A stretch of DNA of 16,950 nucleotides from an uncultured Muribaculaceae bacterium (GTDB lineage Bacteria > Bacteroidota > Bacteroidia > Bacteroidales > Muribaculaceae). The stretch covers positions 1 through 16,950 of the forward strand of contig CAJUBM010000063.1 of the NCBI GenBank assembly GCA_910584735.1, in the 5' to 3' direction. The stretch's first letter is position 1. The number at the start of each line of letters is the position of its first letter. This document shows positions 1 through 7,011 of this stretch, piece after piece. The notes under the pieces are model-generated. The model searched no databases and had not been told where the DNA came from. It worked only from the letters and a program-made list of their open reading frames with translations. The position numbers and the translations under genes were made by a program.

Positions 1-62
1 CCGCCTCTTCGGGTGGCCTGCCGTCCCGGAGGTCCGGCGCCACTACCATCCGGCTTCACTAA
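1..62 (+). repeat. REP-like GC-rich repeat, copy A (partial at window edge)
   Basis: About 60 bases match the copy at 16165-16225 with only two or three differences, and match the reverse complement of 16030-16084. Read on the minus strand, the unit carries a GTAG tetranucleotide followed directly by an imperfect palindrome (GTGGC...GCCAC with a two-base bulge). This resembles the general layout of bacterial REP sequences mobilised by RAYT-type transposases. No RAYT gene lies in this window, so the assignment rests on shape only. The copy begins at the window edge, so a partner arm may lie just upstream. Confidence 0.75.
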
Positions 63-69
63 ATAATGA

Positions 70-82
70 TTCCCTTTGGGAA
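70..82 (-). terminator. Weak stem-loop downstream of the Nudix gene
   Basis: A TTCCC / GGGAA stem of 5 bp with a TTT (AAA on the minus strand) loop lies about 40 bases past the stop of the minus-strand folB-HD-Nudix operon. The bases after it on the minus strand are only moderately T-rich, so it is at best a weak intrinsic terminator. Confidence 0.22.
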
Positions 83-123
83 ACATTTATCTGAATTTTT
101 CCCCAGCCTTATCTTACCAATAT

Positions 124-528
124 TTAAAGCAATGGAAGCAAAGGAAGATCGGCCGGGCAGAAATCCAGCAAAGTCAGTTCGGAGGGTTGTACCCAGCGCA
201 TCTCCTTATGCTCACAAATCCGTGGGTCCCCTTCCAGGATACGACATTCAACTGCGTGGAGACATATGAAGAATGTAGGGTATTCATGCTCAACCACGGC
301 GATACGGCGCCCGGGTGCGACCTCTACGCCAAGTTCCTCGCGCAGTTCCCGCACCACGGCATCGCGGGCAGTCTCCCCGGCCTCAAGTTTTCCGCCGGGG
401 AACTCCCATCGTCCGTCAGTTGCCGGATTCTTTCCGTTACCGCGCCTGCAGCACAATACTCTCCCGGCATCATCGTATATCACCGCCGCACCCACTTCGA
501 TGCGCGGCTTATCTTCATAACGGCTCAT
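124..528 (-). CDS. Nudix (MutT-type) nucleoside triphosphate pyrophosphohydrolase
   Basis: This 134-residue protein has a complete Nudix box, GX5EX7REUXEEXGU, at residues 46-68: G46, E52, R60, E61, E64, E65 and G67 are all present. The preceding GRWEFPGGK and the starting beta-strand (VGAAVIYDD) are typical of the MutT/CTP-pyrophosphohydrolase group, and so is the length. The family hydrolyses a nucleoside diphosphate linked to another moiety, using Mg2+ held by the RExxEE helix. The ATG overlaps the stop of the upstream HD gene by 4 bases (ATGA), so translation is probably coupled. It is the third gene of an operon led by folB, so it could sanitise oxidised nucleotides or act on dihydroneopterin triphosphate. 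The sequence does not decide between these. The fold is certain, the substrate is not. Confidence 0.9.
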   Translation of the reverse strand: MSRYEDKPRIEVGAAVIYDDAGRVLCCRRGNGKNPATDGRWEFPGGKLEAGETARDAVVRELREELGVEVAPGRRIAVVEHEYPTFFICLHAVECRILEGDPRICEHKEMRWVQPSELTLLDFCPADLPLLPLL

Positions 529-1157
529 ATATCATCGGTATCTCCGGCATTACGTTCCAACAGGGCCGCAGCCAGCGAATCTCCCGCCTGCACAATAGCC
601 ACCAGGGGATAAAGTTTGCGGGCAGCGTCGTAATTCTTACAGTCCTCGAGACTGTTTTGGTTAACGCCCCACGCCCCCATATGCCAACGCATTGCCAGCA
701 TCTCTGCATCCGAGAGTTCCAATCCGCTGAGCAGCACCATAATCACAGACTTCTCACCATGTCCCATAGGGAAATTTCGGTAGGTCACCTTGTAACCCTC
801 CGAATCCTCCCACTGCCCGAGAGAGTTCTTGCGTTTCTTTACCGAGCGGTAATAGATATCGGTCTTGCACACATCGTGCAGCAACGATGCTATTATTATG
901 CTGTCGCGCGACACCTCCTTTTCCAGAACGGGGTCAAGCCCGCACAGCCCCTCCCACACCTTAAGGGCGGCATGGCACGTGTTAAGGGAATGTTGCGCCA
1001 ATCCCCCCGCAACATTCAGGTGGTGGCCGGCCGATGCCGGAGCTTCGAAGAAGCCCTGCTGTTCCAAATCAGAGATTACATCGTCTATTCCGGGACGTTC
1101 CGTGCTGCAGAGCAATTCGCAGAATTCCTCCTTACATGCCTGAGCATCTATCTTCAT
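525..1157 (-). CDS. HD-domain metal-dependent phosphohydrolase
   Basis: This 210-residue soluble protein has the ordered metal ligands of the HD superfamily: H56 in GGLAQHSLN, the H94-D95 doublet in LLHDVCK with K98, then a later His in GHGEKS and one in RWHMGAW. The arrangement GLxxHS...LLHDxxK...GHxxKS...WHMG resembles the HD region of YhaM-type 3'-5' exonucleases, but the OB-fold part of YhaM is missing. A broader phosphohydrolase role is therefore equally possible. It starts 25 bases after folB ends and overlaps the Nudix gene by 4 bases. On the minus strand an AAGGAG lies about 17 bases before the ATG, too far for a standard Shine-Dalgarno site. The neighbours suggest nucleotide or pterin metabolism, which is inference. 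Confidence 0.85.
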   Translation of the reverse strand: MKIDAQACKEEFCELLCSTERPGIDDVISDLEQQGFFEAPASAGHHLNVAGGLAQHSLNTCHAALKVWEGLCGLDPVLEKEVSRDSIIIASLLHDVCKTDIYYRSVKKRKNSLGQWEDSEGYKVTYRNFPMGHGEKSVIMVLLSGLELSDAEMLAMRWHMGAWGVNQNSLEDCKNYDAARKLYPLVAIVQAGDSLAAALLERNAGDTDDI

Positions 1158-1182
1158 CTTATAATATAATACTTCTCCTTAA

Positions 1183-1563
1183 TTAATAGTTATTCTCATT
1201 CCATTCGAGCGTCACCGAGGCACGGTCCATTACCGCCGGAATAGGCGGTGTGAGTTTCGACACGGTAACACGTCCGCCGGTAATCTCTGGATATTTGCCG
1301 CACACCTCCCTCTGGATAGCATATGCCACCGTCTCAAGGAGATCTGACGGATGGGCCATCACCTCGGAAATTATATCGGCCAGTTCGGCATAGCTCACCG
1401 TGTGCTGCACGTTTGCCGTAAGGGCGGCTGTACGTATGCGCCCCGTAACCACGGCAACACTCAGCGACACCTCGAAATCGTTACCTACCACACGTTCCTG
1501 CGCATGCACACCGTGACGCGCCCGCACCTTCATGCGGTCTATCTCAATAATCCATTTTTCCAT
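1183..1563 (-). CDS. folB: Dihydroneopterin aldolase
   Basis: FolB converts 7,8-dihydroneopterin to 6-hydroxymethyl-7,8-dihydropterin and glycolaldehyde in folate synthesis. The 126-residue length is right for the family. The N-terminus shows the family pattern I-I-x-I-x-R-M-x-V-x-A-x-H-G-V, followed by E23, the counterpart of the active-site Glu near residue 22 in known FolB proteins. K103 in VSKLTPPIP matches the catalytic Lys close to the C-terminus, and the LLETVAY segment carries the Glu that anchors the pterin ring. It is the first gene of a minus-strand operon with the HD and Nudix genes. A TATCTTTG -7 element ends only 6 bases before the ATG, so the mRNA may have almost no leader. Confidence 0.95.
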   Translation of the reverse strand: MEKWIIEIDRMKVRARHGVHAQERVVGNDFEVSLSVAVVTGRIRTAALTANVQHTVSYAELADIISEVMAHPSDLLETVAYAIQREVCGKYPEITGGRVTVSKLTPPIPAVMDRASVTLEWNENNY

Positions 1564-1568
1564 CGGAA

Positions 1569-1576
1569 CAAAGATA
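1569..1576 (-). promoter_or_regulatory. folB promoter -7 element
   Basis: TATCTTTG on the minus strand fits the Bacteroidetes -7 consensus TAnnTTTG exactly. The start codon begins at 1563, so with the usual distance of about 4-7 bases from the element to the start site, transcription would begin at or next to the ATG. No clear TTTG is seen at the -33 position. Confidence 0.5.
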
Positions 1577-1631
1577 GCCGTTTTTCACGGATTTTCACAC
1601 CCGGCCACACGGCTTTTTAGCGGGAATTTCG

Positions 1632-1639
1632 TAATTTTG
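1632..1639 (+). promoter_or_regulatory. Promoter -7 element of the glycosyltransferase-led salvage operon
   Basis: TAATTTTG fits TAnnTTTG and lies 19 bases before the GTG start of the first operon gene, predicting a short leader of roughly 13-15 bases. The -33 region is only T-rich (CTTTTTAG), without a proper TTTG. It is divergent from the folB promoter within a 95-bp gap. Confidence 0.5.
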
Positions 1640-1658
1640 TTGTTTAAAATCGAGAATC

Positions 1659-2819
1659 GTGTATTTCGCCATATCCAACATACTACCCATCGCATACATA
1701 GCGTTCGGCACTGCCCTGGCCGCAATGCTGTGGCTGTTATGGCCCTACCGCATGCGCATACGCATCGGCTCATCCGCATCATCCGATGATGACGAGACAT
1801 CCGCCGCGCCTCTTCCCCCGGTGTCAGTGCTGATATATGCCTGCTGCAACCCCGAGAGCCTTGAAAAAATGCTTCCGATGGTTCTCGAACAAGACTATCC
1901 GGCAGAATTCGAAGTAATCGTGGTAAATGATGGCTCATCCTCAGAACTTTCCGATGTGGTAAAGCGTCTCGCCCATACACATGGCAACCTATACCAAACT
2001 TTTGTTCCCGAGGAAGCCCATAACCTCAGCCGTAAGAAGCTGGCTGTCTCATTAGGGATAAAGGCCGCGAAGACCGACTATGTAGTCCTCACCACGGCCG
2101 ACTGCCGCCCCTGCTCCCACAACTGGCTCCGCCTGATGGCCCGGCATTTCGCCGAGGGCAAACAGGTAGTGCTTGGATGGGGACGTATCTCGGGATTGAA
2201 GTCGGCAATGGAGGCTTTCGACCAGGCAGCCACCGGCGTCACATGGCTGTCAGCCGCCTCACACGGCCACCCATATCGTGGCACGGCTATGAACCTGGCC
2301 TATGCCCGCAAGCTATTTTTCGATGCCAAAGGGTTCTCTCGCACACTGAACCTGCACCACGGCGACGACGACCTGTTTATAAACCAGATTGCCACTCCCG
2401 GGAACACCGCCGTGGAACTCTCGCCGAAAGCCCGTATGAACGCATCGTTCCACAACCCCTCCAAAGTATGGCACGACCTGAAACTGCGACATACATTCAC
2501 GGCCCGCAGACTTCCTAAAGGACAATCACGCCTTATGGGATTCTCCACTCTCATGATGTGGGTATGGCTGGGAGCCATGGCAACATGTGCAGTATTCACA
2601 ATCCCCAACATGCTCCCCTCCTGCATACTGCTACTCATGATTCCGGCTCTATGGGTACCTCTCACGCTCGCATGGCGCCGTACAGGCCGCGTCCTGGGTC
2701 TGCGGCTAAGAGCGCCGTTCCTATGGTGGCAGATGCTTTGGCGCTGGATCCCCGACATTCGGGCCAAAATGAGTTGCGCCTCTGCCGAGCGCCGAAACTA
2801 CACGTGGCTACAGAAATAA
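1659..2819 (+). CDS. Membrane-anchored family 2 glycosyltransferase
   Basis: This 386-residue protein starts at GTG, because no ATG precedes the hydrophobic N-terminus in frame. Residues 8-28 form a transmembrane helix. A GT-A catalytic domain follows: strand VIVVNDGSS with D91, a nucleotide-sugar DxD-like site around D148 (TTADCRP) and an acidic GDDDLF segment for the acceptor base. The C-terminus has two more membrane helices (about residues 293-338). The topology recalls processive or lipid-linked glycan synthases, with the active site facing the cytosol. The donor and acceptor cannot be read from the sequence. It heads the operon of peptidoglycan salvage genes, 47 bp before the amidase, so a cell-envelope glycan substrate is plausible. 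Confidence 0.87.
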   Translation: MYFAISNILPIAYIAFGTALAAMLWLLWPYRMRIRIGSSASSDDDETSAAPLPPVSVLIYACCNPESLEKMLPMVLEQDYPAEFEVIVVNDGSSSELSDVVKRLAHTHGNLYQTFVPEEAHNLSRKKLAVSLGIKAAKTDYVVLTTADCRPCSHNWLRLMARHFAEGKQVVLGWGRISGLKSAMEAFDQAATGVTWLSAASHGHPYRGTAMNLAYARKLFFDAKGFSRTLNLHHGDDDLFINQIATPGNTAVELSPKARMNASFHNPSKVWHDLKLRHTFTARRLPKGQSRLMGFSTLMMWVWLGAMATCAVFTIPNMLPSCILLLMIPALWVPLTLAWRRTGRVLGLRLRAPFLWWQMLWRWIPDIRAKMSCASAERRNYTWLQK

Positions 2820-2866
2820 ATCTGCCGCACAAAACAAGCAACCTAAAAAGAACAAAAAGACTGAAA

Positions 2867-5683
2867 TTGAAACGATTCTCATTACATACCCTGTTAGCGG
2901 CCATCGTAATAGGACTCCTCGCACTGTGTGCCGAACCGGCGCTGGCAAAAAAGCGAACCAAACGGTCGCGCCGGGCACGCACAGAAGTAAAGAAAAAACG
3001 AACCAAACGCTCACGAGGCGCCCGTGTGCGCCGCAACAGGCGTCCGGCGCCGGTGAAACCGTTGATTATCCGTGGCACAGACGGCATTATCGCCGCCGCC
3101 GACACCTTCGTGGCGTTCCAACGCCCCGTCTCTATAACCGGCGGCCTGGAAGGGAGGGTTATCGCCCTATGGCCCAGCCACGGACTGTATTTCAACACCT
3201 CGGGAAACAACTGGGCCTACCAGCGCCCCAACCTATTCACAACACGTGAAGATCTTCTTTCCCACACATTCGCCACAGCATATCTCACCCCGATGCTTGA
3301 AAATGCCGGAGCCTATGTGATGATGCCACGCGAACGCGACTGGTCGCATGTGGAGATTATCGCCGACTATGACGGTATGGACCGAGGAGAGTACGCCGTG
3401 ACAAACGGACGCGAGGAATGGGAGGAACTTGAAGACAGCACAGGCTATGCGTGGCCCGGTCGTCCACTTACACCTGCCGACAACCCTTTCCGTGCAGGCA
3501 CCGCCGACATCGCGGCCACAGTCCTCCCCAAGGACGCCCGCAACGCCTCAACCGCATCATGGAACGTAGACCTACCTGAAAAAGGGAACTATGCCGTGTA
3601 CGTATCATATGCCTCACTCCCCAACAGCGCCACCGATGCCCGCTACACGATAAACCACCTCGGCGGTTCTACAAAAGTGAAAGTGAACCAGCAAATGGGC
3701 GGCGGTACCTGGATATACCTCGGATCATACGATTTTGCCAAGGGGATGCAGAAAGACCCGGTGGTGGAACTGTCGAATATCTCGGCTGACGAAGGAAGCG
3801 TGGTCTCCGCCGATGCCGTAAAGGTCGGAGGTGGCATGGGTTCGGTCTCACGCTCGAGCTACTCTTCGGACTTCACATCCGGCGTCCCCAAATTCAACGA
3901 AGGCTCCGCTGTCTACCTCCAAACCGCAGGGATGCCGCGCCATGTATGGCAACCCAACAACGGCGAGAGCGACTATAAAGATGACTACATGAGCCGCGCC
4001 CACTGGGCCAACTATCTGGCCGGAGGCTCTCCCATCTTTCCCGACACTACGGGACTGGGAATCCCGGTGGATATGGTTTTCGCCTTCCATACCGATGCGG
4101 GGATAAAACGTGACAGCACCACCGTGGGCACTCTCGGACTATATTCCACGGATGACGGCAACCCGTTCGGCAACGGTTCCGCACGTTCGGCAAACGCCGA
4201 CCTTACACGCAACGTGACCTCTTCGGTAATATCCGACATACGGGCGCTATACGACCCCATGTGGAACTCACGCGGCAGCCGCGATCGAAAATACTTTGAA
4301 GTGCGCGAGACAAAGATGCCGGGCATGATTATAGAGGCCCTGTCGCATCAGAACTTCGAGGATATGCGCCGCGCCCTCGACCCGGAATTCAAATTCATCC
4401 TTTCCAGGGCCGTGTACAAGGGGATATTGCGCTTCCTCGCCGAAAGGTACGGCACTACATGGGCCGTACAGCCACTCCCGGCCAAAGATTTCGCCATAAA
4501 CTACCTCTCCCCCGGGCACTACCGCCTCTCATGGGCGCCGCAGCCCGACAAACTGGAGCCGTCAGCCTTCCCTACCTATTATATAATAGAGGAACGCATC
4601 GATAACGGCGGGTTCCGCCCCCTGGCAACAGTAAGGACTACACACTACGATGTGGAGATAAACGACGACGCCATACATTCCTACCGCATAAAGGCCGGCA
4701 ATGACGGAGGTGTCACGTTCCCCTCCGAGACACTTGCGCTCTACGACCACAACCACACAGCCCCCGAGGTAACCATAGTGAACGGATTCACTCGCGTGGC
4801 AGCCCCCGGAGTGTCTGATACCGGGGCCGGATTCGATATAGAGAAATACCCGCCTATAGCCGCCGGATTCGACATAGGAACCACCGGACCGCAATACGAC
4901 TTCGCCGAGATGTCGGAATATTCCAGCAACTACAATCCCGGTTGGGGAGCCTCGCACGGCAACTTTGAGAGCCGTGTGCTGGCCGGCAACACTTTCGATT
5001 TCGTAATAGAGCACGGACAAGGGATAAAGAAAGCCGGCCACGGCTTCATCTCAACCTCAGCCTCGGCCTATGCCGAATCGCAACCCTCCGCCGCCGACCC
5101 CAAGGTGGTAGACCTGATGTTGGGGTTGCAGAAAACAGATGTACGTCCGGGCAGCGGAGAGGTACGCCACCAGGCGTTCCCTCCCGAACTCCGCCAACGG
5201 CTAATGGCTCATTCGCGCCACGGGGGCGCCCTGCTTGCCAGCGGCTCATTCGTAGGCTCCGACCTGCTCACGGCCCCGAACGACTCCACACCGGTTCCGG
5301 CGGAGAACCTCAGATTCGCCCGCGAGGTACTCGGCATAACCTCCTCTACCGATGAAAACTGCGTAGGTGGCACTGTGGCTATGATTCCCGGCCGGATTCC
5401 GGGATTCTATGCCAACAACTTCGACTTCCAGACATATCCCGATGAAAAGCATTACGGCGTCACTACCCCCGATGCCCTCTATCCTACGGACGAGAGAGAT
5501 GTTGTGATGCGTTACTACGACTGCGGACTTCCCGCCGCCGTGGCAACAGAGATAAAACCAGCCGAAGGCGCCGCCATCTCGCGTTCATTAGTTATAGGCT
5601 TCCCCATCGAAGCCGTTACCGACCCCGTGGAACGCGAGGTGATGATACGCGCCGCCCTTAAATTCTTACTTGGAAAACAATGA
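2867..5683 (+). CDS. Secreted Zn-dependent N-acetylmuramoyl-L-alanine amidase (Amidase_3-like) with golvesin-like insertion
   Basis: The frame is open from 2558, but no ATG lies between the upstream stop and the signal peptide. TTG at 2867 gives MKRFSLHTLL... with a signal peptide cleaved after ALA (residue 27); CTG at 2861 is an alternative. The product is about 938 residues. Residues 28-65 are very basic, with the repeated unit KKRTKRSR. A split Amidase_3-like catalytic domain follows: Zn ligands H105 (WPSHG), E128 (TREDLL) and H408 (FHTDAG), and catalytic E490 (IIEALSHQN). Between E128 and H408 sits a golvesin C-terminal-like beta domain (about 190-323). Residues about 535-624 look like fibronectin type III, and the last 300 are unassigned. 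Database names for relatives include 'xanthan lyase'; the visible residues favour amidase. Its stop overlaps the next gene (ATGA). Confidence 0.82.
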   Translation: MKRFSLHTLLAAIVIGLLALCAEPALAKKRTKRSRRARTEVKKKRTKRSRGARVRRNRRPAPVKPLIIRGTDGIIAAADTFVAFQRPVSITGGLEGRVIALWPSHGLYFNTSGNNWAYQRPNLFTTREDLLSHTFATAYLTPMLENAGAYVMMPRERDWSHVEIIADYDGMDRGEYAVTNGREEWEELEDSTGYAWPGRPLTPADNPFRAGTADIAATVLPKDARNASTASWNVDLPEKGNYAVYVSYASLPNSATDARYTINHLGGSTKVKVNQQMGGGTWIYLGSYDFAKGMQKDPVVELSNISADEGSVVSADAVKVGGGMGSVSRSSYSSDFTSGVPKFNEGSAVYLQTAGMPRHVWQPNNGESDYKDDYMSRAHWANYLAGGSPIFPDTTGLGIPVDMVFAFHTDAGIKRDSTTVGTLGLYSTDDGNPFGNGSARSANADLTRNVTSSVISDIRALYDPMWNSRGSRDRKYFEVRETKMPGMIIEALSHQNFEDMRRALDPEFKFILSRAVYKGILRFLAERYGTTWAVQPLPAKDFAINYLSPGHYRLSWAPQPDKLEPSAFPTYYIIEERIDNGGFRPLATVRTTHYDVEINDDAIHSYRIKAGNDGGVTFPSETLALYDHNHTAPEVTIVNGFTRVAAPGVSDTGAGFDIEKYPPIAAGFDIGTTGPQYDFAEMSEYSSNYNPGWGASHGNFESRVLAGNTFDFVIEHGQGIKKAGHGFISTSASAYAESQPSAADPKVVDLMLGLQKTDVRPGSGEVRHQAFPPELRQRLMAHSRHGGALLASGSFVGSDLLTAPNDSTPVPAENLRFAREVLGITSSTDENCVGGTVAMIPGRIPGFYANNFDFQTYPDEKHYGVTTPDALYPTDERDVVMRYYDCGLPAAVATEIKPAEGAAISRSLVIGFPIEAVTDPVEREVMIRAALKFLLGKQ

Positions 5684-7011
5684 TGGAACCTGTCAGAATC
5701 AACCGTCTGTGTTCAACCGAAGAGCTTCGCGCCGCCGTTGAGAACCATAATGAAGAGTACACACTCATTATAACAGGAAGCTGCCCTCTGGATCTGTCGC
5801 CCGAGGGTATGATGCGGCTTATGCAGGTGGCACGGGCCACCGATGCATCGATGGTCTACAGCGATTACAACGAGTCGGCTCCCGATGGCACTGTAACCGC
5901 GCATCCTACCGTCACATATCAGAGCGGCGCCATACGCGATGATTTTGATTTCGGCCCGGTGACTCTCTGGCGCACCTACGACCTGAAAAACGCTCTCTGG
6001 CTACTCCCCAAGTACAACTATTCGGCCCTCTACGGCGTCAGGCTGGTATGCTCCGCCTTCAACGGCATCCGACGGGTGCCGGAAAGACTATATACAGTCT
6101 ACACCGGTGCCACCGACCCCGGAGCAGCACAATTCGACTACGTAAATCCGGCAAACCGCGCCGTACAGATAGAGATGGAACTCACAGCCACCGCCTACCT
6201 GCGCTACATACGGGCCTTCCTCGCCAACGAGCCTGAGGCAGTGGATGTGTTCCGTGGCGAATTTCCATGCGAGATGTCGGTAATAATCCCCGTCCGCAAC
6301 CGTGAAAGGACTATCGCCGACGCACTCCGCTCGGCACTTTCGCAGAACACGACCTTCCCCTATAACGTGATTGTGGTCGACAACCATTCCACAGATGGCA
6401 CCACCGAGATTATAGCCCGTTTCGCCCAAGAGGATTCCAGGATAATCCATATAATTCCCAACAGCCGTACCCTCGGTATAGGGGGATGCTGGAATCTGGC
6501 CGTAAACCACCCGGGATGCGGACGTTTCGCCTGCCAGCTTGACAGCGATGACATGTATTCATCGCCCGACACCCTGCAACGGGTGTCCTCGCTGTTCTAT
6601 GCCGAGAAGTGCGCCATGGTGATAGGCTCTTACGAACTGACCGATATGGAGTGCCGTCCAATCCCTCCCGGCCTGATAGCCCATATGGAATGGACCACGG
6701 CCAACGGGAGGAACAATGCCCTGCGCATAAACGGATTAGGCGCCCCACGCGCGTTCTATACCCCCATACTGCGCGAAATAGGAGTCCCCGATGTAAGCTA
6801 CGGCGAGGACTACGCCCTGGGACTGCGCATATCGCGTCAGTGGCGTATAGGCCGCATCTTCGAATCGCTCTACCTGTGCCGCCGCTGGGAAGGGAACTCC
6901 GATGCCGGGCTGTCGTTGGAAAGAGCTAATGCCAACAACACCTACAAGGACTGGCTCAGGACTATTGAAATAGAGGCCCGTATGCGCCTCAATCGCGGCA
7001 ACAGCCTATGA
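5680..7011 (+). CDS. Soluble family 2 glycosyltransferase with an N-terminal GT-like extension
   Basis: This protein has 443 residues. From about residue 200 a full GT-A domain is visible: MSVIIPVRNRE, VVDNHSTDG with D234, the DxD motif LDSDD (D288, D290, D291) and a GED catalytic acid pair (E376, D377), followed by a CRRWEGNSD segment like the acceptor-side RW motif of GT2 enzymes. Residues 1-190 look like part of a second, degenerate glycosyltransferase-type fold (VYSDYNE, HPTVTYQ, RDDFDFG) without its own nucleotide loop. There is no signal peptide or membrane helix, so it is cytosolic. It overlaps both neighbours by 4 bases, so it is co-translated with the amidase and the SpoIID fusion. 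The sugar transferred is unknown. Confidence 0.87.
   Translation: MMEPVRINRLCSTEELRAAVENHNEEYTLIITGSCPLDLSPEGMMRLMQVARATDASMVYSDYNESAPDGTVTAHPTVTYQSGAIRDDFDFGPVTLWRTYDLKNALWLLPKYNYSALYGVRLVCSAFNGIRRVPERLYTVYTGATDPGAAQFDYVNPANRAVQIEMELTATAYLRYIRAFLANEPEAVDVFRGEFPCEMSVIIPVRNRERTIADALRSALSQNTTFPYNVIVVDNHSTDGTTEIIARFAQEDSRIIHIIPNSRTLGIGGCWNLAVNHPGCGRFACQLDSDDMYSSPDTLQRVSSLFYAEKCAMVIGSYELTDMECRPIPPGLIAHMEWTTANGRNNALRINGLGAPRAFYTPILREIGVPDVSYGEDYALGLRISRQWRIGRIFESLYLCRRWEGNSDAGLSLERANANNTYKDWLRTIEIEARMRLNRGNSL

Noticed and set aside
2558..2866. N-terminal extension of the amidase frame overlapping the glycosyltransferase gene
   Set aside because: It lies inside the 3' end of the membrane glycosyltransferase gene, would bury a clear signal peptide about 100 residues in, and reads as low-information sequence. 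The protein more likely starts at 2867.
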